Of a DNA stretch of 64,000 nucleotides, positions 40,823 through 49,319 are shown piece after piece (within the stretch, counting starts at the first letter, position 1; the number at the start of each line of letters is the position of its first letter). The position numbers were made by a program, and so were the translations under genes. The DNA lies in contig CANNFE010000005.1 in assembly GCA_947503775.1 (NCBI GenBank), forward strand, positions 62,001 to 126,000, read 5' to 3'. The DNA is from an uncultured Paracoccaceae bacterium. Its GTDB lineage: Bacteria > Pseudomonadota > Alphaproteobacteria > Rhodobacterales > Rhodobacteraceae. The notes under the pieces were generated by a model, which worked only from the letters and a program-made list of their open reading frames with translations, made no database searches and was not told the origin of the DNA.

Positions 40823-42013
40823 ATGACTGACCGTATGCGCTTTGGCATATTTCTCGCCCCATTCCACAAGCCGGGCATCAACCCGACGCTGGCGCTCGAG
40901 CAGGATCTCGAGCTTGTCGACTGGCTCGACCGATGTGATTACGACGAGGTCTGGTTCGGCGAACACCATTCCGCCGGGTCCGAGATTTCCGCAAGTCCCG
41001 AACTGATGATCGCCTCGGCGGCGCCGCGCACCAGGCGGATCAAGCTGGGAACCGGCGTCGTGTCGGTCAGCTACCACAACCCGCTTTGGGTCGCCGAAAA
41101 GATCGTGCAGCTCGATCACCTGACGCGCGGCCGCGCGATGCTGGGCCTCGGGCCGGGATCCCTGCCGACCGATGCGGCGATGATCGGGCTGTCGCAAAAG
41201 GACACGCGCGGCCTGCTCGCGGACGGGCTGGATATCATCACCCGACTGTTGCGCAGCGACGAGCCTGTCACCTTCGAAAACGACCGCTGGACGCTCAAGG
41301 AGGCCCGGCTTCACCTGCGCCCCTATTCGAACTTCGATCTGGCCACCGCCGCCGTCGCCTCGCCCACCGGGCCCAAGCTGGCGGGCAAATACGGCACCGG
41401 CCTGATCTCGATTGGCGCCACCACCGCTGCGGGCTTCGACGCCTTGGCGCTCCATTGGGACGTCATCGAGGAGGAGGCCGAACACCACGGACAGACCGTC
41501 GACCGCTCCAAATGGCGGCTCGTCGGACTTTGCCATATCGCCGAGACGGCCGAACAGGCCCGCCGCGACGTCGAATACGGGATCGAGCACTGGTTTAACT
41601 ACTTCCAGGAGATCGCCGCCTTCCCGCAGATGTCGATGCCCGGCCAGAACGCCAGGGAGATGATCGACTTCATCAACGACAGTGGCTTTGGCGCCATCGG
41701 CACGCCCGAAATGTGCCGCGCGCAGATCGACCGGCTTTGGACGCAAAGCAATGGCGGCTTTGGGGCCTATCTGATGCTGGCGCATAACTGGGCCAATTTC
41801 GATGCGACCCGCCGCAGCTACGAGTTGATCGCGCGCGACGTCTTCCCGCATTTTCAGGGCCAGCACATCTCGACCATGAACGCCGCGATGCGCGCGCAAA
41901 AGATGCGCCCCGAACTGGCCGAGATCCATGCCAAGGCGGTCGAAACCGCGCAAAACAGCTATGCCGCCGAAAAGGAAGGGCGGACGGCAAAGACCGCAGA
42001 ACCGGCCGAGTAA
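40823..42013 (+). CDS. LLM-class flavin-dependent oxidoreductase
   Basis: A 396-residue luciferase-like monooxygenase, preceded by AAAGGGAGGA. The TIM-barrel pattern is seen as RFGIFLAPFHKPG, YDEVWFGEHHSAGSE, RIKLGTGVVSVSYHNPLWVAEK and GRAMLGLGPGSLPTD, similar to limonene-monooxygenase-like members. It differs from the sulfonate-type monooxygenase at 5.5 kb. No flavin reductase is adjacent, so FMNH2 must come from elsewhere. It stands alone behind a palindromic operator, and a GC-rich hairpin follows. Substrate unknown. Confidence 0.83.
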   Translation: MTDRMRFGIFLAPFHKPGINPTLALEQDLELVDWLDRCDYDEVWFGEHHSAGSEISASPELMIASAAPRTRRIKLGTGVVSVSYHNPLWVAEKIVQLDHLTRGRAMLGLGPGSLPTDAAMIGLSQKDTRGLLADGLDIITRLLRSDEPVTFENDRWTLKEARLHLRPYSNFDLATAAVASPTGPKLAGKYGTGLISIGATTAAGFDALALHWDVIEEEAEHHGQTVDRSKWRLVGLCHIAETAEQARRDVEYGIEHWFNYFQEIAAFPQMSMPGQNAREMIDFINDSGFGAIGTPEMCRAQIDRLWTQSNGGFGAYLMLAHNWANFDATRRSYELIARDVFPHFQGQHISTMNAAMRAQKMRPELAEIHAKAVETAQNSYAAEKEGRTAKTAEPAE

Positions 42014-42046
42014 CCGCGCAGGGTCAGGCCCCGATATCCTGCGCGG
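42014..42046 (+). terminator. Hairpin after LLM oxidoreductase
   Basis: CCGCGCAGG and CCTGCGCGG pair as a perfect 9-bp stem around a 15-base loop immediately after the stop codon. No T-run follows, so it may be a stability element rather than an intrinsic terminator. The remaining gap to 42316 holds no gene; it contains an AT-rich stretch near 42080-42120 and a GGATCCG-CCGTT-CGGATCC hairpin at 42195-42213. Confidence 0.5.
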
Positions 42047-42316
42047 GACCTGGCCAGACCCCACCGTTTCAAACCAGCCCAAAATTTAAACTAGCTTAAG
42101 TCCTTGAATCGGGTAAGCTTCTTGGATCGCGCCTTTTGTGCGGTGGTCCCGAGGCGACCGTGCTTCGGGCGTGACAGGCCTCCGTTCCCCCATCGGATCC
42201 GCCGTTCGGATCCTCCCGTCGCGCGACAGGGCCCGGGTCAGGAGACGGGCCGCCCTCCGGGCGCAGCGCGGTCGCGCCCCGACATCCAAAGGAATATCCC
42301 AAGACATAGGTACATC

Positions 42317-42754
42317 ATGAGCGCGAAAATTGTCGTCGGACTCGACGGAGGCGGTTCAGGAAACCGCGCTGTCGATTATGCTAAGAAACTCGCCGGTCAG
42401 ATCGGATCCTGCGAGCTGATCCTCGTCTACGTGATCGAGTGGTCGCCCTTCACCTTCCAGACCCCCGAAGAAAACGAAGAACGCCACAAGCGCCGCGAGG
42501 AAGAGATCTCCGCCGCTCAAAGCCGCATCATCCAGCCCGCTCTCGGCCGGCTCGCCGATGAAGGCATACCGATACGCGGCCTCGTCAAACACGGCGACGT
42601 GGCCGAAACGCTCGACCGGGTCGCCAAGCAGGAGAAGGCCGATCAGATCGTCGTCGCCCGCACGTCCGAGACAGGAATGATCCGCCGGATCTTCGGCTCC
42701 TCGACAGCCAATCTCGTGATGCATTCCACCGTCCCCGTGACCGTCGTCGGATGA
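42317..42754 (+). CDS. Universal stress protein (UspA family)
   Basis: A 145-residue single-domain Usp from ATG 42317; the upstream open frame is arginine-rich and unlike Usp. The N-terminal strand [19 protein letters not shown] and the C-terminal ATP-binding loop [19 protein letters not shown] are typical of nucleotide-binding Usp proteins. It is followed directly by an Ala/Gly cation symporter gene, suggesting a regulatory or stress link to that transporter; Usp genes are often paired with transporters. Confidence 0.87.
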   Translation: MSAKIVVGLDGGGSGNRAVDYAKKLAGQIGSCELILVYVIEWSPFTFQTPEENEERHKRREEEISAAQSRIIQPALGRLADEGIPIRGLVKHGDVAETLDRVAKQEKADQIVVARTSETGMIRRIFGSSTANLVMHSTVPVTVVG

Positions 42755-42765
42755 GGAGCGTTCCA

Positions 42766-44307
42766 GTGACATACAAAACAGCTTTCACCGCAGCCGCCCT
42801 CGCGCTCTGCACCGCCGCAGCCCATGCCCAGGAGGCACCCGGTATCGACGAACGCGTCAACGACGCCTTCGCTGCCGCCACCGGCCCCTTCGTCGGCTTC
42901 ATCTTCTCGTCCCTGCCCGGCACAGACTTCCCGTGGATCGTGCTCTGGCTCGTGATCGCCGCGAGCGTCTTCACGATCTATTTCGGCTTCATCCAGATCC
43001 GCGCTTTCGTCCATTCGATCCAGCTGGTCAAAGGTGACTATTCCGACCCTGACGATGCCGGAGAGGTCAGTCACTTTCAGGCCCTGACCACCGCCCTCTC
43101 GGGCACAGTCGGTCTTGGCAACATTGCGGGCGTGGCCGTCGCCGTCGGCATCGGCGGGCCGGGCGCGACCTTCTGGATGATCCTCGCGGGTCTTCTCGGG
43201 ATGGCCTCCAAATTCACCGAATGCACGCTCGGCGTGAAATACCGCAACGAATATCCCGACGGCACCGTCTCGGGCGGCCCGATGTACTACATGAAGAAAG
43301 GCTTTGCCGAACGAAACCTGCCCGGCGGCGGATTTCTCGCCATCCTCTTCTCGATCTTCTGCATCCTGGGCGCCCTTGGCGGCGGCAACATGTTCCAGGC
43401 CAACCAGGCCCATGCTCAGATCATCGGGGTCACCGGAGACTATCCGGGCTGGATCACTGGCACCGTTATGGCGCTGGTCGTCTTTGCTGTCATCGTCGGC
43501 GGGATCAAATCCATCGCCCGCGTCACTGAAAAGGTCGTTCCGTTCATGGGCGTTCTTTATGTCGGCGCGGCCCTCGTGATCCTGCTGATAAATTTCGATC
43601 AGATCGGCTGGGCCTTCGGAGAGATCTTCCGCGGCGCCTTTACCGATACCGGGATCGTCGGCGGCGCCATCGGCGCCCTGATCCAGGGCTTCCGCCGCGC
43701 CGCCTTCTCCAACGAGGCGGGCGTCGGATCGGCGGCCATCGCCCACTCGGCGGTCCGCACCAAAGAGCCGGTCACCGAAGGCTTCGTCTCGCTTCTGGAG
43801 CCCTTCATCGATACGGTCGTCATCTGCACGATGACCGCGCTGGTCATCACGATCTCGGGCCAGCTGATGATAGATGCCGAAACCGGCAACTATCTTATCA
43901 GCGAAGGCGCGATCCAGACCGTGGGCGGCACCTCCGGCGTCGCGCTGACCTCGGCCGCCTTCGAAAGCGCGTTCAGCTGGTTTCCTTACGTGTTGGTGAT
44001 CGCGGTAATCCTCTTCGCCTTTTCGACTATGATCTCGTGGTCCTATTACGGCCTCAAGGCCTGGACCTACATGTTCGGCGAAGGCAAGGCGAAGGAGCTC
44101 ATCTTCAAGGTCATCTTCTGCCTCTTTGTTATCGTCGGAGCGGCGGCAGAACTCGATGCGGTCATTGGCTTCTCGGATGCAGCGATCTTTTCGATGGCGT
44201 TGGTCAACATCCTCGCCCTCTACTTCCTGATGCCTGTCGTCCGCCGCGAGCTGCGCAGCTATCAGGAGCGGCTGAAATCCGGCGAGATCAAGAAGTTCAT
44301 CCACTAG
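42766..44307 (+). CDS. Alanine/glycine:cation symporter (AGCS family)
   Basis: A 513-residue inner-membrane Na+/amino-acid symporter. The GTG start is chosen because TGAGGAG ends seven bases before it; an ATG at 42751 overlapping the Usp stop is the alternative (518 residues). An N-terminal signal-like segment ending AHAQEAPG precedes the AGCS core [20 protein letters not shown] and [20 protein letters not shown], and the last helices end in [12 protein letters not shown]. It would import alanine or glycine. Confidence 0.92.
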   Translation: MTYKTAFTAAALALCTAAAHAQEAPGIDERVNDAFAAATGPFVGFIFSSLPGTDFPWIVLWLVIAASVFTIYFGFIQIRAFVHSIQLVKGDYSDPDDAGEVSHFQALTTALSGTVGLGNIAGVAVAVGIGGPGATFWMILAGLLGMASKFTECTLGVKYRNEYPDGTVSGGPMYYMKKGFAERNLPGGGFLAILFSIFCILGALGGGNMFQANQAHAQIIGVTGDYPGWITGTVMALVVFAVIVGGIKSIARVTEKVVPFMGVLYVGAALVILLINFDQIGWAFGEIFRGAFTDTGIVGGAIGALIQGFRRAAFSNEAGVGSAAIAHSAVRTKEPVTEGFVSLLEPFIDTVVICTMTALVITISGQLMIDAETGNYLISEGAIQTVGGTSGVALTSAAFESAFSWFPYVLVIAVILFAFSTMISWSYYGLKAWTYMFGEGKAKELIFKVIFCLFVIVGAAAELDAVIGFSDAAIFSMALVNILALYFLMPVVRRELRSYQERLKSGEIKKFIH

Positions 44308-44322
44308 GGCGACGCTGAAAAC

Positions 44323-44352
44323 GGCGCCGGATCGGTTTTCCGGACCGGCGCC
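44323..44352. terminator. Hairpin terminator between symporter and LacI-type regulator
   Basis: GGCGCCGG and CCGGCGCC form a perfect 8-bp GC stem around a 14-base loop containing TTTTCC. It lies between convergent genes and touches the regulator stop codon. Confidence 0.6.
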
Positions 44353-45380
44353 TACCCCCGACGCGCCGTCGACGCGCGCGCCTTGACCTCGGTCCCCAGA
44401 TCAACGGCCTCCGGCTTCTCCTCGGGCGCATCGATCACTCGCATCAGCAGCTCCAGCGCTCCGCGCCCGATCCGGTAGCGCGGCGTTGCCACCGAGCTTA
44501 GCGCGGGGTTCAGAAACCGGCTCATCTCCAGATCGTTGAACCCGCAGATCCCCAGCTGCCGGGGCACCTCGATCCCGCGCCGCGCGGCCTCCAGCAAGGC
44601 GCCCGCCGCCAGATCGTCATTGTTGCAGAAAACCGCATCCACCTCGGGCGCGCGCGCCAGCAGATCCCCCAAAAGCTGACCGCCAAGACCCACGGTCGAA
44701 GCCGCAGGCGTCGTCACCACCCGCCGCGCCTCGAACAGACCCCGCGCCTTCAGCGCCTCGGTAAACCCCGCCAGCCGCCGCTGCGATCTCGGATCCATCC
44801 GCGCGCCCATAAATCCGATCCGCTCATAGCCCTGCTCCAGCAGATGCTCGACCGCCGCGACCGCGCCATCCCTGTGCGAGAACCCGATCGCCAGATCCAC
44901 CGGCTTGGGTCCCTGATCCATGATCTGCACCACCCGGCACTCCGCCTGCTCCAGCATCGCTCGCGAGCTATCCGTCTGATCCAGCCCCGCCACGATCATC
45001 CCCGCCGGTTTCTGCCGCAGGAAGGTTCGGATCAGCCGCTCCTCCCCCGACGGGCTGTAGCGGAAATTGCCGATCTGCACACTGTAAGGCGTCCCCTCCA
45101 CCGCGTCATAGATCCCGCGCAGCACCTCCGAAAAGACACTGTTGGTCAGCGACGGCACCAAGAGCCCCACCACATCCGTGCGCTTCGACGCCAGCGCGGA
45201 GGCCGCCGCATCGGGCACATAACCCAGCCGCTCGATCGCTGCCGCCACGCGAAGCCGCGCCTCCTCCGACACCAGCTCGGGCCTGCGAATCGACCGCGAG
45301 ACGGTGATCGCGCTAACACCGGCGGCCTCGGCCACATCGACCATGGTCACCGCGCTACGTTTAGGATCGATTTCCTTCAT
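44352..45380 (-). CDS. LacI family transcriptional regulator
   Basis: A 342-residue repressor from ATG 45380. The LacI HTH (TMVDVAEAAGVSAITVSRSI) and hinge (GYVPDAAASALASKRTDVVG) are followed by a periplasmic-binding-protein-like sensor with VDAVFCNNDDLAAGALLEA and ICGFNDLEMSRFLNPALSSV. The open frame extends to 45470, but that would cover the operator. It is divergent from the TRAP dctPQM genes and very probably controls them and the downstream sugar-acid genes; the sequence is GntR(gluconate)-like within LacI. Confidence 0.92.
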   Translation of the reverse strand: MKEIDPKRSAVTMVDVAEAAGVSAITVSRSIRRPELVSEEARLRVAAAIERLGYVPDAAASALASKRTDVVGLLVPSLTNSVFSEVLRGIYDAVEGTPYSVQIGNFRYSPSGEERLIRTFLRQKPAGMIVAGLDQTDSSRAMLEQAECRVVQIMDQGPKPVDLAIGFSHRDGAVAAVEHLLEQGYERIGFMGARMDPRSQRRLAGFTEALKARGLFEARRVVTTPAASTVGLGGQLLGDLLARAPEVDAVFCNNDDLAAGALLEAARRGIEVPRQLGICGFNDLEMSRFLNPALSSVATPRYRIGRGALELLMRVIDAPEEKPEAVDLGTEVKARASTARRG

Positions 45381-45437
45381 CTGCTTTGAAATACAGCAAG
45401 AAACCCGATCCGCAAACCCTTTGGAGGATCTCGCGGT

Positions 45438-45466
45438 TTGACTTATGATTGCGCAATCATTAACCA
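45438..45466 (+). promoter_or_regulatory. TRAP operon promoter with LacI operator in the spacer
   Basis: TTGACT (45438-45443) is followed after exactly 17 bases by TAACCA (45461-45466). The spacer contains the perfect 16-bp palindrome ATGATTGCGCAATCAT (45445-45460) with the central CG typical of LacI-family operators. Repressor binding would directly occlude the promoter of dctP. Confidence 0.82.
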
Positions 45467-45518
45467 ACATTCAATCGGATCGCCCAAGATCTGAACACGA
45501 CATCAGGGAGGATGCACC

Positions 45519-46526
45519 ATGCGTGCCACATTCATCGCCACGGCCCTCGCCGTTCTGGCCTCAACCGCCAGCGCCCAGGATCACAGTTTCCGCTTCCAGT
45601 CATCCGACCCCGCGGGCAACGCCAACTTCCAGCTTCAGCAGCAATGGGCCGAAAGCGTCTCTGAGCTGACCGATGGCCGCGTCGCGGTCGAGCTTCTGCC
45701 GGTCGAGACCATCGTCGCCCATACCGAAACGCAGGACGCGGTCGCCGCCGGGATCCTCGACGGCCACTTCACCGACACCTCCTATTTCGCGGGCAAAGAG
45801 CCTGCCTTCGGCCTCATCGCCAATCCCGTCGGCGCCTGGTCCGACCCGCAGGAGATGTTCGACTTCATGGAGAGTGGTGGCGGCAAGGAGCTGATGAACG
45901 AGATGCTCAACCCCTACGGGCTCCAGTTCATCGGCGCGACCACGCCGGGTCTGGAATCCTTCCTCTCCAAGGTCCCGCTCGAAGGCGTCGACGATCTACA
46001 GGGCCTCAAGATGCGCGCCCCCGAAGGCATGGTGCAGCGCGTCTTCGCCGCCGCAGGCGCCGCACCGGTCAACCTGCCGGGGTCCGAGGTTTTCACCTCG
46101 CTCGACAAGGGCGTGATCGATGCCGCCGACTACACGGTCTTCTCCACCAACCACGCCCAGGGCATGCATGACGTGGCCACACACCCGGTCTATCCCGGCT
46201 TTCACTCCATGCCGCTGGTCGAGGTCTCCATGAACAAGGCCAAGTGGGACGCCCTCCCCGAGGATCTGCAAACCGCGCTCGAGCAAAGCGTCAGCGACTT
46301 CGCCACCATGCAGGTCGAAGCGCTTGCCGAAGCCGATCAGGCCGCCATCGCCGAAGCCGAAGCGTCGGGAGAGGTCACGATCCACGACTGGCCCGCCGAG
46401 GAACGCGCCCGCTTCCGCTCCATCGCCACCACCGAATGGGAAAAGGCCGCCTCAGCCTCGGATGCCTCGCAGAAGGTCTACGACACACTCACCGCCTATC
46501 TCGAATCCAACGGCCTGCTGAACTAG
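45519..46526 (+). CDS. TRAP transporter substrate-binding protein (DctP)
   Basis: A 335-residue periplasmic protein with signal peptide MRATFIATALAVLASTASA and GGGAGGA ahead of the start. DctP landmarks are HTETQDAVAAGILDG, LQGLKMRAPEGMVQRVFAAA (the conserved arginine that binds the substrate carboxylate) and VFSTNHAQGMHDVATH. Together with the sugar-acid dehydratase and KDG-type kinase downstream, a sugar acid is the likely ligand. It is repressed by the divergent LacI-type protein. Confidence 0.92.
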   Translation: MRATFIATALAVLASTASAQDHSFRFQSSDPAGNANFQLQQQWAESVSELTDGRVAVELLPVETIVAHTETQDAVAAGILDGHFTDTSYFAGKEPAFGLIANPVGAWSDPQEMFDFMESGGGKELMNEMLNPYGLQFIGATTPGLESFLSKVPLEGVDDLQGLKMRAPEGMVQRVFAAAGAAPVNLPGSEVFTSLDKGVIDAADYTVFSTNHAQGMHDVATHPVYPGFHSMPLVEVSMNKAKWDALPEDLQTALEQSVSDFATMQVEALAEADQAAIAEAEASGEVTIHDWPAEERARFRSIATTEWEKAASASDASQKVYDTLTAYLESNGLLN

Positions 46527-46583
46527 GCTCCAAACCGGCGGCGCCTCCCCCGGGGCGCCGCCGCTTCTTCCCGGAGCCTCGCC

Positions 46584-47138
46584 ATGACTGACACGCCCGA
46601 TCCCGTTCCCACCCGCGAAGATCCCGGCTCCGCAGAAGCGGCAGGACTCTATGGCCGGGCGATCAACGCCATCGGCGTGATCTTCGCCATCGGCATCCTC
46701 GCCTCCGCCGGCATCCTCTTTCTGGAGGTGATCCTGCGCTACGGCCTCAACCGCCCGACGATCTGGGCGCATGAGACGGTGATTTTCCTCAACGCCGCAG
46801 CTTTCGTCTTCGGCGGGCTCTATGTGGCGGCCCAAGACGCCCATATCCGGGTCGTCCTGATCTACGACCATTTGTCGGGGCGCCTGCGCCGGATCTTCAA
46901 CATCGTCATCTCGATCGTCTGCGCGCTCTCCTCGGCCGCCTTCGCCGCCGCGATGTGGACCTCGGTCGCCCGCGCCGTCTGGACCCCCGCCGGAGAGATC
47001 CGCTTCGAAACAACCGGCTCCGCCTGGGATCCGCCAACGCCGGGCCTGCTCAAACTCTTCCTCTTCATCGTCCTGATCCTGCTGGCACTCCAGTTCACGA
47101 TCCTCGCGATCAACTACGCCCGAGGAAAAGGCCAGTGA
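46584..47138 (+). CDS. TRAP transporter small permease (DctQ)
   Basis: A 184-residue protein with four predicted membrane helices. The DctQ core ILFLEVILRYGLNRPTIWAH then ETVIFLNAAAFVFGGLY is present, and NINYARGKGQ-like basic residues end the protein. It pairs with DctM in the sugar-acid TRAP importer. Unusually for TRAP operons, 250 bases containing hairpins separate it from dctM. Confidence 0.88.
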   Translation: MTDTPDPVPTREDPGSAEAAGLYGRAINAIGVIFAIGILASAGILFLEVILRYGLNRPTIWAHETVIFLNAAAFVFGGLYVAAQDAHIRVVLIYDHLSGRLRRIFNIVISIVCALSSAAFAAAMWTSVARAVWTPAGEIRFETTGSAWDPPTPGLLKLFLFIVLILLALQFTILAINYARGKGQ

Positions 47139-47160
47139 CGATGCCAGCCCCTTCCGCGCC

Positions 47161-47282
47161 CCGGCCTCGAGCCGGAGCCTCTCTATCCAAAAGCACGGCG
47201 TTGGATAGCAAAGCACGATCCTCACAGTCAGACCGCCCGGCGGCACGCCGGGCAGCGCCCGACCCGCCCCCCACGGGGCGGG
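47161..47282. repeat. Hairpin array inserted between dctQ and dctM
   Basis: Four stems in series: CCGGC-CTCGA-GCCGG (47161-47175), CTATCCAA paired with TTGGATAG (47183-47208), GCCCGGCG-GCA-CGCCGGGC (47235-47253) and CCCGCCCC-CCAC-GGGGCGGG (47263-47282), the last followed by CGCTTTTC like a terminator. The first stem and the following AGCCTCTC match the CCCGGG-CTTGA repeat family. The 250-base gap holds no gene. Confidence 0.75.
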
Positions 47283-47388
47283 CGCTTTTCGCCCACCGCG
47301 CCGGGCCGGGCGCTACCCTCTTCGCGCTGCTTCCCCGGAGCCGCGTTCGGCTCAATTCAGCAAGACCTTTGTTTGGAGCCCACCCCTG

Positions 47389-48705
47389 ATGGACCTCCTC
47401 CCCGACCTCTCCGCCATGGGCATCGAATGGGCCACCTTCGCCATGCTCGTCATGCTCATCGGCCTGCTGCTCACCGGCATGCCGCTGGCCTTCGTCACGC
47501 TCCTCGTCGCGCTGATCTTCGCGCTGGGCTGGTTCGGCCCGATGGCCGTCCCGCTGATCACCTCCCGCATCTTCTCCTTCGTCAATTCCTTCGTCTTCGT
47601 CTCCGTCCCTATGTTCGTCCTGATGGCGGCGATCCTCGATCGGTCAGGCATCGCGCGCGATCTCTTCGACGCCATGCGCGTCGTCGGAGGCCGCCTCAGA
47701 GGCGGCGTTGCAATCCAGACCCTTCTCGTCGCCGTCATCCTGGCGGCCATGTCGGGCATCATCGGCGGAGAAGTTGTCCTCCTTGGCCTTCTCGCCCTGC
47801 CCCAGATGCTGCGGCTCGGATATGACCGGCGCCTCGCCATCGGCGTCTGCTGCGCGGGCGGCGCGCTCGGCACGATGGTGCCGCCCTCGATCGTGCTCAT
47901 CATCTACGGCCTCACCGCCTCCGTCTCGATCGGAGACCTATTCACCGCCGCCTTCATCCCCGGCCTGATGCTGGCCAGCTTCTACGTGGCCTACGTCCTG
48001 ATCCGCGCCTATCTCGACCCCAGCATCGCCCCGATCCCGGAACAGGGAGAGATCCCGACCGCCGAAAAACTCCGTCTTCTCAAGGGCCTGATCCTCCCGA
48101 TCATGGTGGTGATCTTCGTGCTGGGCTCGATCTACGGCGGCATCGCCTCCGTCACCGAAGCCTCCGCCATCGGCGTCATCGGCGTCACGCTCTCCACCGT
48201 CATCCGGGGCGAATTCTCCCTCACACTCCTCATGGGCGCGGCCCGCCAGACGCTCGCCACCGTCGGCATGATCGTCTGGATCGGCATCGGCGCCTCTGCC
48301 CTCGTCGGCGTCTTCAACCTGATGGGCGGCATTCAGTTCGTCTCGGGCCTGATCACCGGCATCTCGGACAATCCCACCATCGTCGTCCTCTTCATGATGG
48401 CGATTCTCTTTATCCTCGGCATGTTCCTCGACTGGGTCGGCATCGCCCTTCTGACCATGCCGATCTTCGTGCCGATCATCCGAGAGATGGGCCTCGACCC
48501 CGTCTGGTTCGGCGTCGTCTTCGCGATGAACATGCAGGTCAGCTTCCTCTCGCCCCCCTTCGGCCCCGCCGCCTTCTACCTCAAATCCGTCACCCCGCCC
48601 GACATCTCGCTAGGAGAGATCTTCCGCTCCCTCCTCCCCTTCATCTGCCTGCAAATCCTGGCCCTCGCGATCCTCATCGCCTTCCCCGCGATCGCAGGGG
48701 GATAA
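47389..48705 (+). CDS. TRAP transporter large permease (DctM)
   Basis: A 438-residue polytopic permease of standard DctM length. It carries the motifs FVSVPMFVLMAAILDRSGIA, MSGIIGGEVVLLGLLALPQM, GALGTMVPPSIVLIIYGL and GGIASVTEASAIGVIGV, ending in a last helix ILALAILIAFPAIAGG. It is the sodium-coupled translocation subunit for the sugar-acid importer. It lacks the internal insertion present in the DctM at 8.7 kb. Confidence 0.93.
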   Translation: MDLLPDLSAMGIEWATFAMLVMLIGLLLTGMPLAFVTLLVALIFALGWFGPMAVPLITSRIFSFVNSFVFVSVPMFVLMAAILDRSGIARDLFDAMRVVGGRLRGGVAIQTLLVAVILAAMSGIIGGEVVLLGLLALPQMLRLGYDRRLAIGVCCAGGALGTMVPPSIVLIIYGLTASVSIGDLFTAAFIPGLMLASFYVAYVLIRAYLDPSIAPIPEQGEIPTAEKLRLLKGLILPIMVVIFVLGSIYGGIASVTEASAIGVIGVTLSTVIRGEFSLTLLMGAARQTLATVGMIVWIGIGASALVGVFNLMGGIQFVSGLITGISDNPTIVVLFMMAILFILGMFLDWVGIALLTMPIFVPIIREMGLDPVWFGVVFAMNMQVSFLSPPFGPAAFYLKSVTPPDISLGEIFRSLLPFICLQILALAILIAFPAIAGG

Positions 48706-48782
48706 GGCGCAAAGATGACAACGATCGCCAACGTCATAACGCAGCACTCGAGCTACGGAGCTGAGTTGCAAGAGTTTGCCCA

Positions 48783-49319
48783 ATGACCTCGAAAACCGCG
48801 CTCCTTGGATCGGCTGGCGAGCATCTGGTCATGTGCGAACTGCTTCGACGCGACTATATCGCAGCCCTTGCTCCTCAGGGCGTGCCCCACATGGATATCG
48901 TTGTCACCGATCTAGTCTGCGCGATCCAAGTGAAGTCCCGGCTCGACAAGGGAAGCGACGGCGGCTGGCATATGGGAGCCAAACATGAAGGTCTGATATC
49001 GGAAAAGTTGTTTTACTGTTTTGTAGATTTCGGCAGAGCTGTCGACCAAAGCGCCGACGTTTTCGTCATACCAAGCGCAAAGGTCGCCGAAGTCGTCTAC
49101 GCATCGCATCGTGCCTGGCTCTCGAACCCCGGAAAGAACGGCCACGTCCGGAAAGACAGCAAGCTGCGCCGCCTCGTGCCCGATTACGATTTCGCTTACC
49201 GCCCTCAGCCAAATCCCTATCCTGCAGGCTGGATGGAACCGTACCGCCAAGCATGGCATCTTCTGAACGACGGCGACCATGACCATGACCAAGAGATATC
49301 CAAGGATCGAATGACATGA
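48783..49319 (+). CDS. PD-(D/E)XK nuclease-like hypothetical protein
   Basis: A 178-residue protein whose first 55 residues follow the PD-(D/E)XK pattern: Glu13 in [20 protein letters not shown], Asp38 in [10 protein letters not shown] and Gln49-x-Lys51 in CAIQVKSR. Similar stand-alone proteins appear as orphan restriction-like nucleases, though this one may be inactive. The C-terminal half has no recognised domain and ends in a His/Asp-rich tail (DGDHDHDQ). It interrupts the sugar-acid cluster, overlapping the dehydratase start by four bases, and looks less GC-biased than its neighbours. Confidence 0.55.
   Translation: MTSKTALLGSAGEHLVMCELLRRDYIAALAPQGVPHMDIVVTDLVCAIQVKSRLDKGSDGGWHMGAKHEGLISEKLFYCFVDFGRAVDQSADVFVIPSAKVAEVVYASHRAWLSNPGKNGHVRKDSKLRRLVPDYDFAYRPQPNPYPAGWMEPYRQAWHLLNDGDHDHDQEISKDRMT

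Noticed and set aside
42086-42307. 73-residue minus-strand open frame with GRIRTADP
   Set aside because: The motif resembles false ORFs, no tRNA or family domain underlies it, and it sits in the leader of the Usp gene with a GGATCCG hairpin.
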